DNA of 64,000 nucleotides, taken from contig JASAND010013040.1 of NCBI GenBank assembly GCA_030248195.1, positions 23,396-87,395 on the forward strand, read 5' to 3'. How positions within the stretch are numbered: position 1 is the first letter of the stretch; the number at the start of each line of letters is the position of its first letter. Below the pieces are notes generated by a model that was not told the DNA's origin, ran no database searches, and was given only the letters and a program-made list of their open reading frames with translations. The position numbers and the translations under genes are program-made. Positions 24,949 to 35,800 of the stretch are shown one piece after another. The stretch is from Trissonchulus latispiculum. Lineage: Eukaryota > Nematoda > Enoplea > Enoplida > Ironidae.

Positions 24949-25830
24949 ACGGCCCATGACATCGTTCGTGACATCGCTCACACTGCACACACATATACAC
25001 ACTTATACATATATGGGACCCCTGACATCGTTCGTGACATCGCTCACACTGCACACACATATACACACTTATACATACATGGGACCCCCATGACATCGTT
25101 CGTGACATCGCTCACACTACACACACATATACACACTTATACATACATGGGACCTCCCATGACATCGTTCGTGACATCGCTCACAGCTGCACACACATAT
25201 ACACACTTATACATACATGGGACCCCCATGACATCGTTCGTGACATCGCTCACACTGCACACACACATATACACATTTATACATACATGGGACCCCCATG
25301 ACATCGTTCGTGACATCGCTGACACTGCACACACATATACACACTTATACATACATGGGACCCCCCCATGACATCGCTCGTGACATCGCTCACACTGCAC
25401 ACACATATACACACTTATAAATACTTGGGACCACCCATGACATCGTTCGTGACATCGCTCACACTGCACACACACACATAGACACTTATACATACATGGG
25501 ACCTCCCATGAAATTGTTCGTGACATCGCTCACACTGCACACACATATACACACTTATACATACATGGGACCCCCCATGACATCGTTCGTGACATCGCTC
25601 ACACTGCACACACACATAGACACTTATACATACATGGGACCCCCCATGACATCGTTCGTGACATCGCTCACACTGCACATACATATACACACTTATACAT
25701 ACATGGGACCACCCATGACATCGTTCGTGACATCGCTCACACTGCACACACATATACACACTTATGCATACATGGGACCCCCCATGACATCGTTCGTGAC
25801 ATCGCTCACACTGCACACGCATATATACAT
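24949..25830. repeat. ~70-bp minisatellite, about 13 copies
   Basis: Each unit contains GACATCGTTCGTGACATCGC, then TCACACTGCACACACATA, then CACTTATACATACATGGGAC. Spacing of the GACATCG block ranges from about 67 to 72 bp because of small CA, C and TA length differences. Open frames on both strands read through as repeats of [11 protein letters not shown] or [10 protein letters not shown] and are not genes. Confidence 0.95.
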
Positions 25831-26446
25831 GGCAGTTGCACTTTCGAATGTGAAAAACTGGGAGGGGGGAGTGAACGCATGCCACATGCTCTTCTCGCAC
25901 ACATAACATTAGCCTCCGCACGCACACAACACATAAGTTTGACACACCTGCCCCACCTGTGCACATACCCTCTCACTTCAACTGACATCACCCACCCCCC
26001 TGCCATCGCATGGAAGCGTCTTATTTCTTTATGATGTTACCGCCTGTCACTATAACATTTTCTCCTTGAAAGTTTCTCGTAGAAAAAATTTCACCGGTGA
26101 AATCTATCTCCCTGAAAAGGTATCACCAGGCAAATATTTCAAACCGGAAAAGGGACAATGGACACAAGACGGAACAGTATAGCAGACAAATTAAGTGTGA
26201 AGCTTTACAGATTTTATTTCAGTTGAGACCCCTTACTGAATAGTAATCATTGTTATCATTGCAACCAGAGTAGGCAGAGTAGTCAAGATTTACTTCTGCG
26301 CAACAATCTAAAGTACAACATTAAAACTATAGCTATATAATACGTATTGAATATGAAACGCAACCCTGATCATGAGAGGGAATCGATATTAGTTTAGTAT
26401 CACATCACCGTGGTAGTGTGGTTCACCTTCCGTGTTCACTTTCTTA
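25831..26446. other. Intergenic, nothing recognised
   Basis: Contains a C/A-rich segment at about 25900-26000, then AT-rich sequence. No exon, RNA or element boundary was identified. Confidence 0.45.
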
Positions 26447-26605
26447 GGGCCTTTTCAAGAAAGGGTAGAGTAGAGTAGAGTAGATTAAAATTGGCTGTTT
26501 TAACTCGCTTTAACTCCACTCAAGCTTAAAATTCCCTTTTTTAATTCTTTCATGAAAAGGATCGACTTAATTTTAACTCTACTCTACCCTTTCTTGAAAA
26601 GGCCC
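26447..26605. mobile_element. 159-bp MITE, GGGCCTTTTCAAGAAAGGGT ends
   Basis: The left end GGGCCTTTTCAAGAAAGGGT is the exact complement of the right end, followed inside by GTAGAGTAGAGT on one side and ACTCTACT on the other. Flanks are TTA and TTT, a near-match three-base duplication. Same family as 2846-3187. Confidence 0.75.
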
Positions 26606-26790
26606 TTTGATATAAATGGCCACTCACCGGGAAGGCAGACGACATCTATGTATTTCCCTGGGTGTGTCCGCAATAACTAATTTGGAGTGGGTGCCTTGTT
26701 TTCTGTTCTTGACCTTCGTCTCTCCGTTTCTTTCACGTTTCACGAGAAAGGCAGCATGTGGGTTGTGGGGCCTCTCACGAGTTGAGTTGA

Positions 26791-27058
26791 TGGCCGGCCG
26801 GTGTCACATCGTCCGGCCCGGAGTAGAGCCAATCCGGCCGACCGGGTCGGAAGCAGCCGGCCGGTCTTCTGAACCAGGACAATGCGCGATATTATCTGTT
26901 ATAGATAACCGGGAGAAACTGTATGCATCATTCATTATTCAATGCCAAAGATTTCGCAAACTGTACCAAAAAAGAGGGCAAATCAGGCACCTGTTGGCTT
27001 GATTTAACCGGACCGGCTCGAACCGGCCCGTTTACACCACCCGGCCGGCCGGCCGGGA
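26791..27058. repeat. GC-rich inverted repeat built of CCGG/GGCC
   Basis: GGCCGGCCGG with GTCCGGCCCGGA at the left is mirrored by CCGGACCGGCTCGAACCGGC and CCGGCCGGCCGGCC at the right, around an ordinary AT-balanced centre. In an AT-rich neighbourhood this resembles the subterminal GC-rich blocks of the hAT copy at 28916-29683, but I found no target duplication. Confidence 0.4.
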
Positions 27059-27139
27059 AACTGCACTGACAAATGCCTGAAAATGCTAAGTCAACATCAA
27101 AAACACAAAGATGAGCTTCAGAATTCAGATAAGTCTATA

Positions 27140-28249
27140 TAGTACGACCAAAAAATGTGTGTACAAACAAACTTCGACTGTTTATAGCAGATTAACCTTT
27201 GGAGTAAACCCCAACAATGTATATATTTTTAGAATTCTCAGGAACCCGAAATTTCGAAAATCCGGATAATCGGAAAATCTAAACCTTTTAGTTTCTCGCC
27301 CAATTTTTATCGCAATCAAAATTTTGTTTTGACGATCGAATAGAGCTGGTCCCGCTGCATATTTTTGCTCTTACAAGTTTTCACGAAAATGCACCCAATT
27401 TCCGAAATTCCGGGTTTTCAAAATTTCCGGATATTAAAAATTTTCTCCTATGCCCACAAGATGGATATCGTTCGAAAGGTCTTATCGAGCTGAACAACTT
27501 TTGTAATAGAATGAACTCTTGAAAATGCACACAATTCCCGGAATTCGCAAAACCCGGATTTTAAAAATTTTCTATAATACCAATACCCCCCAATATGGGT
27601 ATCATTCGAAAGCTCTTGAGGAGCTGAACAAAACCTGTAATAGAACCAACTCGCAGAAATGAGCCCAGTTCATTGAATTCGCTAAAACCTTCCAAGCTAG
27701 AGTGAAATCCGGAATTCGTGAATTTCGGAAATTTGGTGCATTTTCAGACATTGGTTCTATTACAAGATTTGTTCAGCTCCTCAAGAGCTTTCAAATGATA
27801 GCCATATTGTGGGTTATTAGAGAAAATTGTTAAAATCCGGAAAATCCGGTTTTCGCGAATTCCGGGAATTGTGTGCATTTTCAAGAGTTCATTCTATTAC
27901 AAAAGTTGCTCAGCTCGGTAAGAGCTTTCGAACGATACCTATCTTGTGGGTATTGGAGAAAACGTTTAATATCCGGAAATTTTGAAAACCCGGAATTCCG
28001 GAAAACTTGTAAGAGCAAAAATATGCAGCAGGACCAGCTCTATTCGATCGTGAAAACGAAATTTTGCTTCCGATAAAAATTCGGCGAAAAACTAAAGATT
28101 TTCGATTTTCCGTGAATGAATGATTTTTCCGATTTTCGAAATCTCTGGTTCCTGAGGATTCTAAAAATATCTACATTGTTTCGATTTAGTCCAAAGGTTA
28201 ATCTACTATAAACGGTCGAAGCTTGTACACACATTTTTTGGTCGTACTA
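27140..28249. mobile_element. 1.1-kb foldback element with ~500-bp arms, TA-flanked
   Basis: The ends TAGTACGACCAAAAAATGTG and the complementary CATTTTTTGGTCGTACTA are flanked by TA on both sides. The arms stay recognisably complementary almost to the centre near 27690: for example GACCAGCTCTATTCGATCGT at about 28032 is mirrored by CGATCGAATAGAGCTGGTCC at about 27335. No transposase frame. TA duplication suggests Tc1/mariner-type mobilisation. Confidence 0.75.
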
Positions 28250-28907
28250 TAGTAAGCTTATGCTTACCTTGTTATCTTTTCATGAACGCAGCGATTTGAC
28301 AATGAATTCTGAGCTCAACTTTTTATCCCGTCTCGTCTGGCTGGGCTACGCTCTAACTGATGATGAGAAAAGTTTGCCATCAGTCGATTGTATCTACACA
28401 AGTTTTGTGTCAGACTTTAGTAGCAGTCAGCCAAAACGTGAAACCTATAGTTTCAAATAAAACAGCACCCAACCATGCTGAATGCAAAGTTTCCTATCCG
28501 TTGAAAGCTAGACGAAACTTAATTTCTGTACGAGTCTATAAAATTTTTGAGCCTCAAATTTCCATTTAAAAATGTCTTCAGCGTGTTTTCATTTTGACAT
28601 GAGGATGAGAGCTCGTTATCATTGGCAGATTTGTATGCGTTTTCCCCAAAAGAACCTTCTAAACTGCTATTGTAAGCAGCTAGCTTGAAAGACCCGTTTT
28701 ATAGACTTATCGAAGTATATGAATAGCAAAATTTCCAAAGATTTTAGAGGCATCTTTATGTAATTATAATTTTCAGCTTGACCCCAATTGTAAGGGGACG
28801 CAAGCTTGATGGAAATTGCCAAACAAAAATATCAGTGTCTAACCCCGTCCCCATCCAACAAGAGTGACCTGCAAATTCATTGGCTTGCAAACGGTGACTT
28901 TCAGGCT
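28250..28907. other. Intergenic, nothing recognised
   Basis: Short unsupported open frames only (28260-28460, 28360-28569). No splice-bounded exon with recognisable sequence. Confidence 0.45.
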
Positions 28908-28915
28908 TCAGCACC

Positions 28916-29683
28916 TAGGGTTGTGCCGTTAAGTGATTTAGCCGGGCCCGGGCCTACTTCATCGATCGTGACCGTGACCCGGGCCGGCCCGGAGGCCCGG
29001 GCCCGTTACAAGGCCCGGGTTCCATTCTCGCCGTTGGGGCCCGATCCGTTACAAAGCCCGGGCCTTCAGATTCAAGCCTAGACATGCCATTTTCGGTAGA
29101 ATATTACGTAACTTAATATTGTATTGTCTTATTAGTTGAAAAACCACCACTTTAAGACAGGCGTTTGCAATATAACATACTTATTCTTCTGAGCCTTTGG
29201 GTAGCGCTGCGATGGCCTATCTATCTATCTCTTAACTAGCCAATCACATTCATATTAATTAATGAGACCCAATCGGTCGACTATACCTGTTCATTAAATC
29301 TACCATTCTCTGCAGTCTGCAGTTCATTGCCGAATCTGTTAATATTTTTAACACTTGCCAGAACCAAATCAGGTCCTTATGCAAAATTTGTTTATGAAAT
29401 GTCTCATTTCTTGTTTTCTATATCACAAACCTTCCTCAGAAGACATCACATACGCAAAGGCCATAGTAAATTCAACACTGCCAAACATAGAGACAAAATA
29501 AAAATCCGTTTTAGAAGGCCCAACATCACCCGGGCATGACCGGGCCCGGGCCGGCCCAGGAGGCCCGGTGGGCATGAATCGGGCGGGCCGAAGCGTCTGG
29601 CCGGGCCTCTCTCAGAAAACGAGGCCCGTGACCGTGACCGGCCCGGGGCCCGAGGCCCGATACAAGGCCCCGGCACAACTCTA
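28916..29683. mobile_element. Non-autonomous hAT element, perfect 8-bp target duplication
   Basis: Ends TAGGGTTGTGCC and (complement) TAGAGTTGTGCC, with identical 8-bp flanks TCAGCACC at 28908-28915 and 29684-29691. Inside each end are clusters of GGGCCCGGGCC/CCCGGGCC. No transposase frame. The first 17 bases of its end, AGGGTTGTGCCGTTAAG, are shared with the element at 39857. Confidence 0.85.
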
Positions 29684-29710
29684 TCAGCACCTACCTAAAC
29701 CACAACCCAC

Positions 29711-29716
29711 TTTATT
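29711..29716 (-). promoter_or_regulatory. Poly(A) signal of INTS12
   Basis: AATAAA on the minus strand, 85 bases beyond the INTS12 stop codon at 29802. The hAT target duplication begins only 20 bases further on. Confidence 0.65.
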
Positions 29717-29801
29717 TTACAAAAACACAAAACAAAAACAGAAAAAACACCAAAAATACAGCACTATTACAAACATCAAAAAACATTAAAAAACTAAAAA
29801 A

Positions 29802-32800
29802 TCATCTAATTCTCTTCTCAATCTTCTTGGCCGCTGCCTTCTTCTTCATCTGTTCCACCCGTTTGCCCCCCAGGGTCAGGGAGGAACTCCCGGGTGCGGC
29901 GCTGGGGCGTACTTTCAGCCCGGACAGACTGCTGGTCGGAGCCACCGTAAAAGTGGCCGGCTGGCCGGCCGAGGGGGTCACGGACCGGGCCGACAGGGAA
30001 CTGAGGGCCGGACTGAATTTCGTCGAGCCCTGGACCGGACCGCCCAGGTTGGTCATCAGGGTAGTGGCGAAATTTTTCGACCCGGACCCGGAACCCGAGG
30101 AACCGGAACCGGCTACTGAGCTGGCCAGTTTCTGTAGACCGCCACCGGAACCGATTCCGGAAGAGGTCGAAGCCGATTTTAGGATCCCGGGGGAACCGCC
30201 AAGACCTCCGGCCGTGGGTGAGGATCGGGTCGACACGGAAATAGAGCCTGAACTGGCCAGTAGGTTGGTGCAGCCAGACTTCTTGGCGCCGGCACCGCCT
30301 AAAAACAGAATGATGGCACAAAATTAGGATAGGTTAGAACTTCAATCTTATTATACAAAATGATAACAACTGTAACCTAACTAGAGACACAATTAGACAT
30401 TAAAACAAGGAATGGAGATATTCATTGGTGCTCGCAAGTATACAACAGGTTGGACGGGTGTAAAAGCACTGCCAGTGTGACACAAGAAAAAGGTCCTAAC
30501 ATGGTACATCCTTATAACATAGAACAATTCAATAATATTGTATAAATGGTACATCACTTTAGGTCTACCCGACCCTACCCGTAAGAAGTTAGAAAGTCAA
30601 TTTACGGTTACCTCGGGCCCTAAGAAATAATTTAATGAATGCTTTCCCTTAATTAATTCAACTTAATTAGACATTGCAAATTGCAAGCCAAAGAAAAACT
30701 ATGTATAGGAGAAATTAGATTGTAAATGGTTTCAGCCAAAACAGCAACAGTACTGGCTGTATTTTCCATAGTTTCATTCATTCAAATTCGTTATTCAAAT
30801 TCAAATTCAAATTATTTAATGAATTCGGAAAAGCCTTACCTTTATGCTTAGCAATAAAGTCCGCAGCCAGCGCAGAAATCTTCGGCCCGCTACTGTCACT
30901 GCTCGGAGAATTCTAAACAGCAAAATTAGAAACCAATTTTAGCATGAAAAATACAAGAGCATAATACGAAAATCAAAATTATAATAGCAGAAACTTAACA
31001 TATAGCTTCTCAGAATCTACCCAAGAAATATTTCCAGGGGTAGGTTTGCCTATTAAACCAGAAACCCTCCTGAAGTGCTAAAGAACCTATCAAAACATTC
31101 AGGTACAACATTTCAATTTCTGTACCTTATCCGAAATTTCACGTTTGAACACTATCGGTTTATCCTTGGCAGAATCTTTGTCCTTGCTGGATTTCGCGGA
31201 AGAACCAGACCCATTGGAGCCACTGGTTGTTTTGCCAGATGCGGCCTAGAACCAAATAGAAACCAAATAAAACCAAAAAAGGCTAAAAAATCTCCACAAA
31301 AAAGAGGAATTTATAAGGAAATTAATTTGTACTAGTAATACCATAAAGACAACATTAAAACTGGGGTTATTTTAGGCGAACAAAAGTGTGGGTGGGGAGT
31401 GTGGGGGACCCCCCCCTCTAGTGGGGGGTTGTCCAAAAGTGTGGGAGGATAAAATGGGCCAAAAATACAATAAAAGAGCCTGCTTTCAACATGCTACAAC
31501 TAAGGTGATTAAAAATCCAGTTTTAGTACCAAAATAGACAATTTTTAACCAAAAATTTCAACGAAGCCGGAAAAAGTTTGAAGCTTTTGACCAAAAATCC
31601 CACAAAATTTAGCAAATTCTGGGCACCCTCAAGGTGAGTGGGGGAGAACCCAAAATCCTAAGAATCTAAGATATACAAGCACAGAAAAAATACCAACCTA
31701 AACTTTAAAATACCTAAAAATTATACGAAAACACACACACTGAAGTTGATATGCAACAAGTTTGTAATCAAACTTGTAGAGTAAAATTGCTTCAAAACTT
31801 CAGCCCTACCAAGTTTGCATCCAAGACTTGAAAACAAGGCTAAGCAAATTCTAGACTAAGAATTCTAGTTACGGCCTTAACGTGGTGGTACCACATTTCG
31901 TAGCTACATACTACTGGAGTTTCAAACTTGTCCTGCGAATAACTCGATAAAACTCGATTGACTTTTTTTCGAAAGAATAATCCAAATTTTTCCGACTTTC
32001 CCGGACCCACAACGACCAGTGCAAAAATGGCTGCAACTGCAACTATGGCCTCCCTGCCGGAACGGGTGGTTTTCATTGGCCCGTTTACGGAACCGCAAAC
32101 TGTGGCACTGGCAATAGCCAATCAGGAAGCAGAAAAGGTCAGTTTAGAAACGGGCAACGACAGGAAATTTAATTTTTGTTGAATTTTCTACGGTTTCTTT
32201 TTCGAGAAACTAAGGCTGCACGAGATTGGCTCAAATCCGATTTACGTCGTGTAAGATGATTTCTGCCAAATGATCTTTAAACAGCTTTTAGACAGTGGAA
32301 CGGATTTGATAGATTGAATATAATAGATTTCATTTTAATTCTAATTTTAATTTTAACTTAGTCAGAATACTTTATATTATATACGCAGAATAATAATGCC
32401 AAGGTATTAGAATACAATCAATTATTATGGATCTAAAAAAGATAGGCTTTGTATAAACAAGAAACGAAACAAACTTTTTATCAAAGCTATTCGAACGATG
32501 ACTATGGATAAATTTCAAAAACTTTTCAGATTTTATACACCGTTTTTAATCAGGGGAATTCACGATTGCAATCGAAATTTATTACTAATAAAAATACTAA
32601 TATTAATAAAAATGTTACTAAAAATAACTGACGATATTTTCTCCAAAAAGTGAAGCTGTCGAAATTGGAACCACATTACATAGCCCTCAATCAACTGCAC
32701 TGCACAGTGCACACTCACAACGTCAAAAGTACACATATTTTGCATATTGTAGCATTGAAATGCTCAAAAGATGAAGGTCTTGTAATTTTAAGTTTTAAAT

Positions 32801-35800
32801 TTAAACCAAAAACCGACTTACGTAGCCAGTTTTACATCTGTTCAAAGAGTGTGCCAAAAAGTGTCATACTATTTTTCTTTATTTTTTCAGATCGTCTACA
32901 AGGTCAAAACCACCAACAACCAACGCTTCAAAATCCGCCCAGTGATGGGTTTTGTCAACCCTGGCGAATCGGTCACCGTCAACCTAACCTGTCAGGCCTT
33001 CAACTTCAATCCGGCCGAATTGCGACAGGAGCGGTTCATCATTTTTGTGGCCTACGCCCCGCCCGAAGCGGCCGGCCCGGGCGAGGCCTGGCAAAATCCC
33101 GCCACCGCGCAGCCGTTGCGCCAGGAATTGGCCGTCGTCTATCGAGTGGGTGCCAATGCGCCCGTTACGGAGCCCCCCGCCAATGCCCCCATGCCTATGG
33201 AACAGGCTGAACAACCCATGTTTTAGGTTTATGTTAAACTGGTTTGGTGGGAGGGGGGGGGGGTAAGAAAAACAGAAAAAGACATTATGTCAAATTTGTG
33301 CAGTGACAAAGAATCCTTAGATTGATCTTTTTATTTGCCAATTTGTTTTGACTCAGCAGAAAGTTGTGGAAAACGACCAAATTTGTGCGGCGGAGAATAT
33401 TTTTGAGTGTCATGTTTCTTGACAACAAAATGTTGTTAAATGAACTATGTTAAAAAGATAAAGAGGTGTGTTTTACATTTGACGTACGTATAGGCTGTTT
33501 AACATCTTGACAGGAAGAGATTTAACTATTTTTAATACATAAAAGACGTTAAAAGCAATAATGTAGAAGCATAAAACGTATAGTAGAAGTCTAAATTTAG
33601 TTATATATAATCCTAGAACAGTTCAAAGCTTTTATGGACTGGAAATATTAAAAAATTCAAGAGCTAAAAACCAAAAATATTGCAACAAAAAGTACTTTGA
33701 ATCAAACACGAGTTCCAATGGGTGATTTAGAAATCTGAAAAAGGGGGGCTTCTAATTTGTCCAACATCGGGAACCCCCTCTAAACGTTGAATCATTGATA
33801 GAAACCGAATTTCCCCGAGATAATTTAGATACATTTCCTACATATAAATACTACTCTATACGTTCTGAACACTTGAATTTTCTAAAATCTCCAGAGACTC
33901 GGCTAAACGCTAAGTTGGTTCCAAGGTCTGACCTAAACTGTAACCAAGGCTGACGTGAAGGAAACGCAAATTAGCGATGTTTCTGGCGAAAAACTCCAAT
34001 GTCTTTCGACATAATGGTAAGAATGTGTTTTCTGATGGCAAATAATACAACTCTTTTTGCGTTGAAACTGGGCCAAAAATTGCCAACTCACACTAGTGTC
34101 TTGCAAAGTCAGTATCCAAATTGCAGAATAATAAACTTTCTTTAAAAACTGTATTCTGGAATTGTATGTTATAAACAAAATTCCCCTAAAATAACAAAAG
34201 TTATCCTTAGAAAATGTGGTCCGGACAGATTCTCGGGGTCCTACAACCACCCCCACCCCCGTTTTAAAAAAATTTTGATCAAATCCTGGCGCAAAATTCT
34301 GTAAAATTTTAACAAAATTTTCAGTGCAGAAAATAAAAGAATGAGACACACGTCTACACAACCAAGTTGAATGCATCAATGTTAGCTAATTCATTCCTTT
34401 AAAATGTCCTAGTGAAATGTAATTAAATAATTTTTTAGTTAACAGATAATTTTAAAATAAAAAATTAAAAATATTTTAGTTGCAAAACGTAGAAATAAGT
34501 AGCCTTACCATCTTTTTCATTTTCTTGCTACAGGTATGGCAGTACCAAACATCACGAGGATCCGACACTTGACTGTCAGAAATGGCTGGATTATGACATT
34601 TCTGAAATAAAATAAAAATAAAAAGTCAAAAATAATAAAAGTAGGATAAATCAAATTAGAAACAGTCTATCCAACAATCTAGCTGAGTGTATTCTATTAA
34701 TCGTCTACTTTGAATATATAAAATATTTAAATTAAATTTAAATATTTAAATATATAAATATATAAAAATATAAAAATTTAATAATATTTATGGACATTTT
34801 AACCGAACGGTATAATTTCTAGGAACGAAATCGTAGAAAGGAACTCCCTACAAATAAATCAGTCTATAACAATTACAAATTGATTGAAATAAAATTACTT
34901 AAAACTCAATTAATAGAATCAAAAAGCACCTGATGATAAAGCAAATGACACTCTTGACATTCAACCAGTGTATTGGACGGATAGTTATGCAGTTCTCTGA
35001 AATTAGAAAACAAACCAGTCACAGATTTACAAAACTTCTAATTTAGAAGAGATTTTTGGGCTAAAAATCTATCTATTTATCCAATTTTATCCCTGAAAAA
35101 CTGGTTCCTTAATGCTGTACAGAGGTAAGCTAGACCCACTAAGTTCAATCCTTGTAAGTACAAAACCAAAATTCCAGATTATTTATATGTCGGTTAACAA
35201 AGTTTTTATTTGCATGATGATACAAGTGGGGGGGGCCAAAAATGTCCTAACTTTTCGATCTCAAATATTCTCATCACAAATACGTACCAAGAAAAGCGTT
35301 TTTCTAAACTATGTACATATATAAATTGAATCTAAAATAAATCTAGCTAAAACAAATATTTGCCTCCCCCCTTGTGCATTTCTACAACAGAAAGGCATGG
35401 TGATAAAGCTTAGCCTCCCCCCCCCACCCACCCCACGAAAAAGCCAACAGACTAAAAGTGAAAGCCAATGCACTAGTACACAAAAAAGTAACACCTAAAA
35501 AAGTGGTGTAGCCCCACTAACTTGCAAACAGCACAGGCCAGGTCCAAGTCAGGCGAGGGGGACGGGGAAGCCGCACTGCTGAGACCACCCACAGTCACAG
35601 TCGTAGTAGTAGTAGTAGTGCTGTCCTCAAAATCGGGGGGTCGAGACAGTAGTTCCGGGTCTGCCGGGGGGGAGGGGGCACGGACCCCCGAAAAAATCTG
35701 GGGGGTCTTGAGGTCTAGGGACAGCTGGCCCGCTGTAGTGGTGACAACTGTAGGTTGCTCGTCTTCACTGCGACTGGCGACTTCAAGCTTAACGCTGCTG

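Noticed and set aside
26616..27002. 128-codon frame in a GC-richer patch
   Set aside because: Composition comes from the CCGG inverted repeat; no recognisable domain.
29827..30327. 166-codon plus-strand frame and alternative minus frame over INTS12 exon 10
   Set aside because: Shadows of the GC-rich Ser/Gly-coding last INTS12 exon, which is fixed by phase and by its conserved basic C-terminus.
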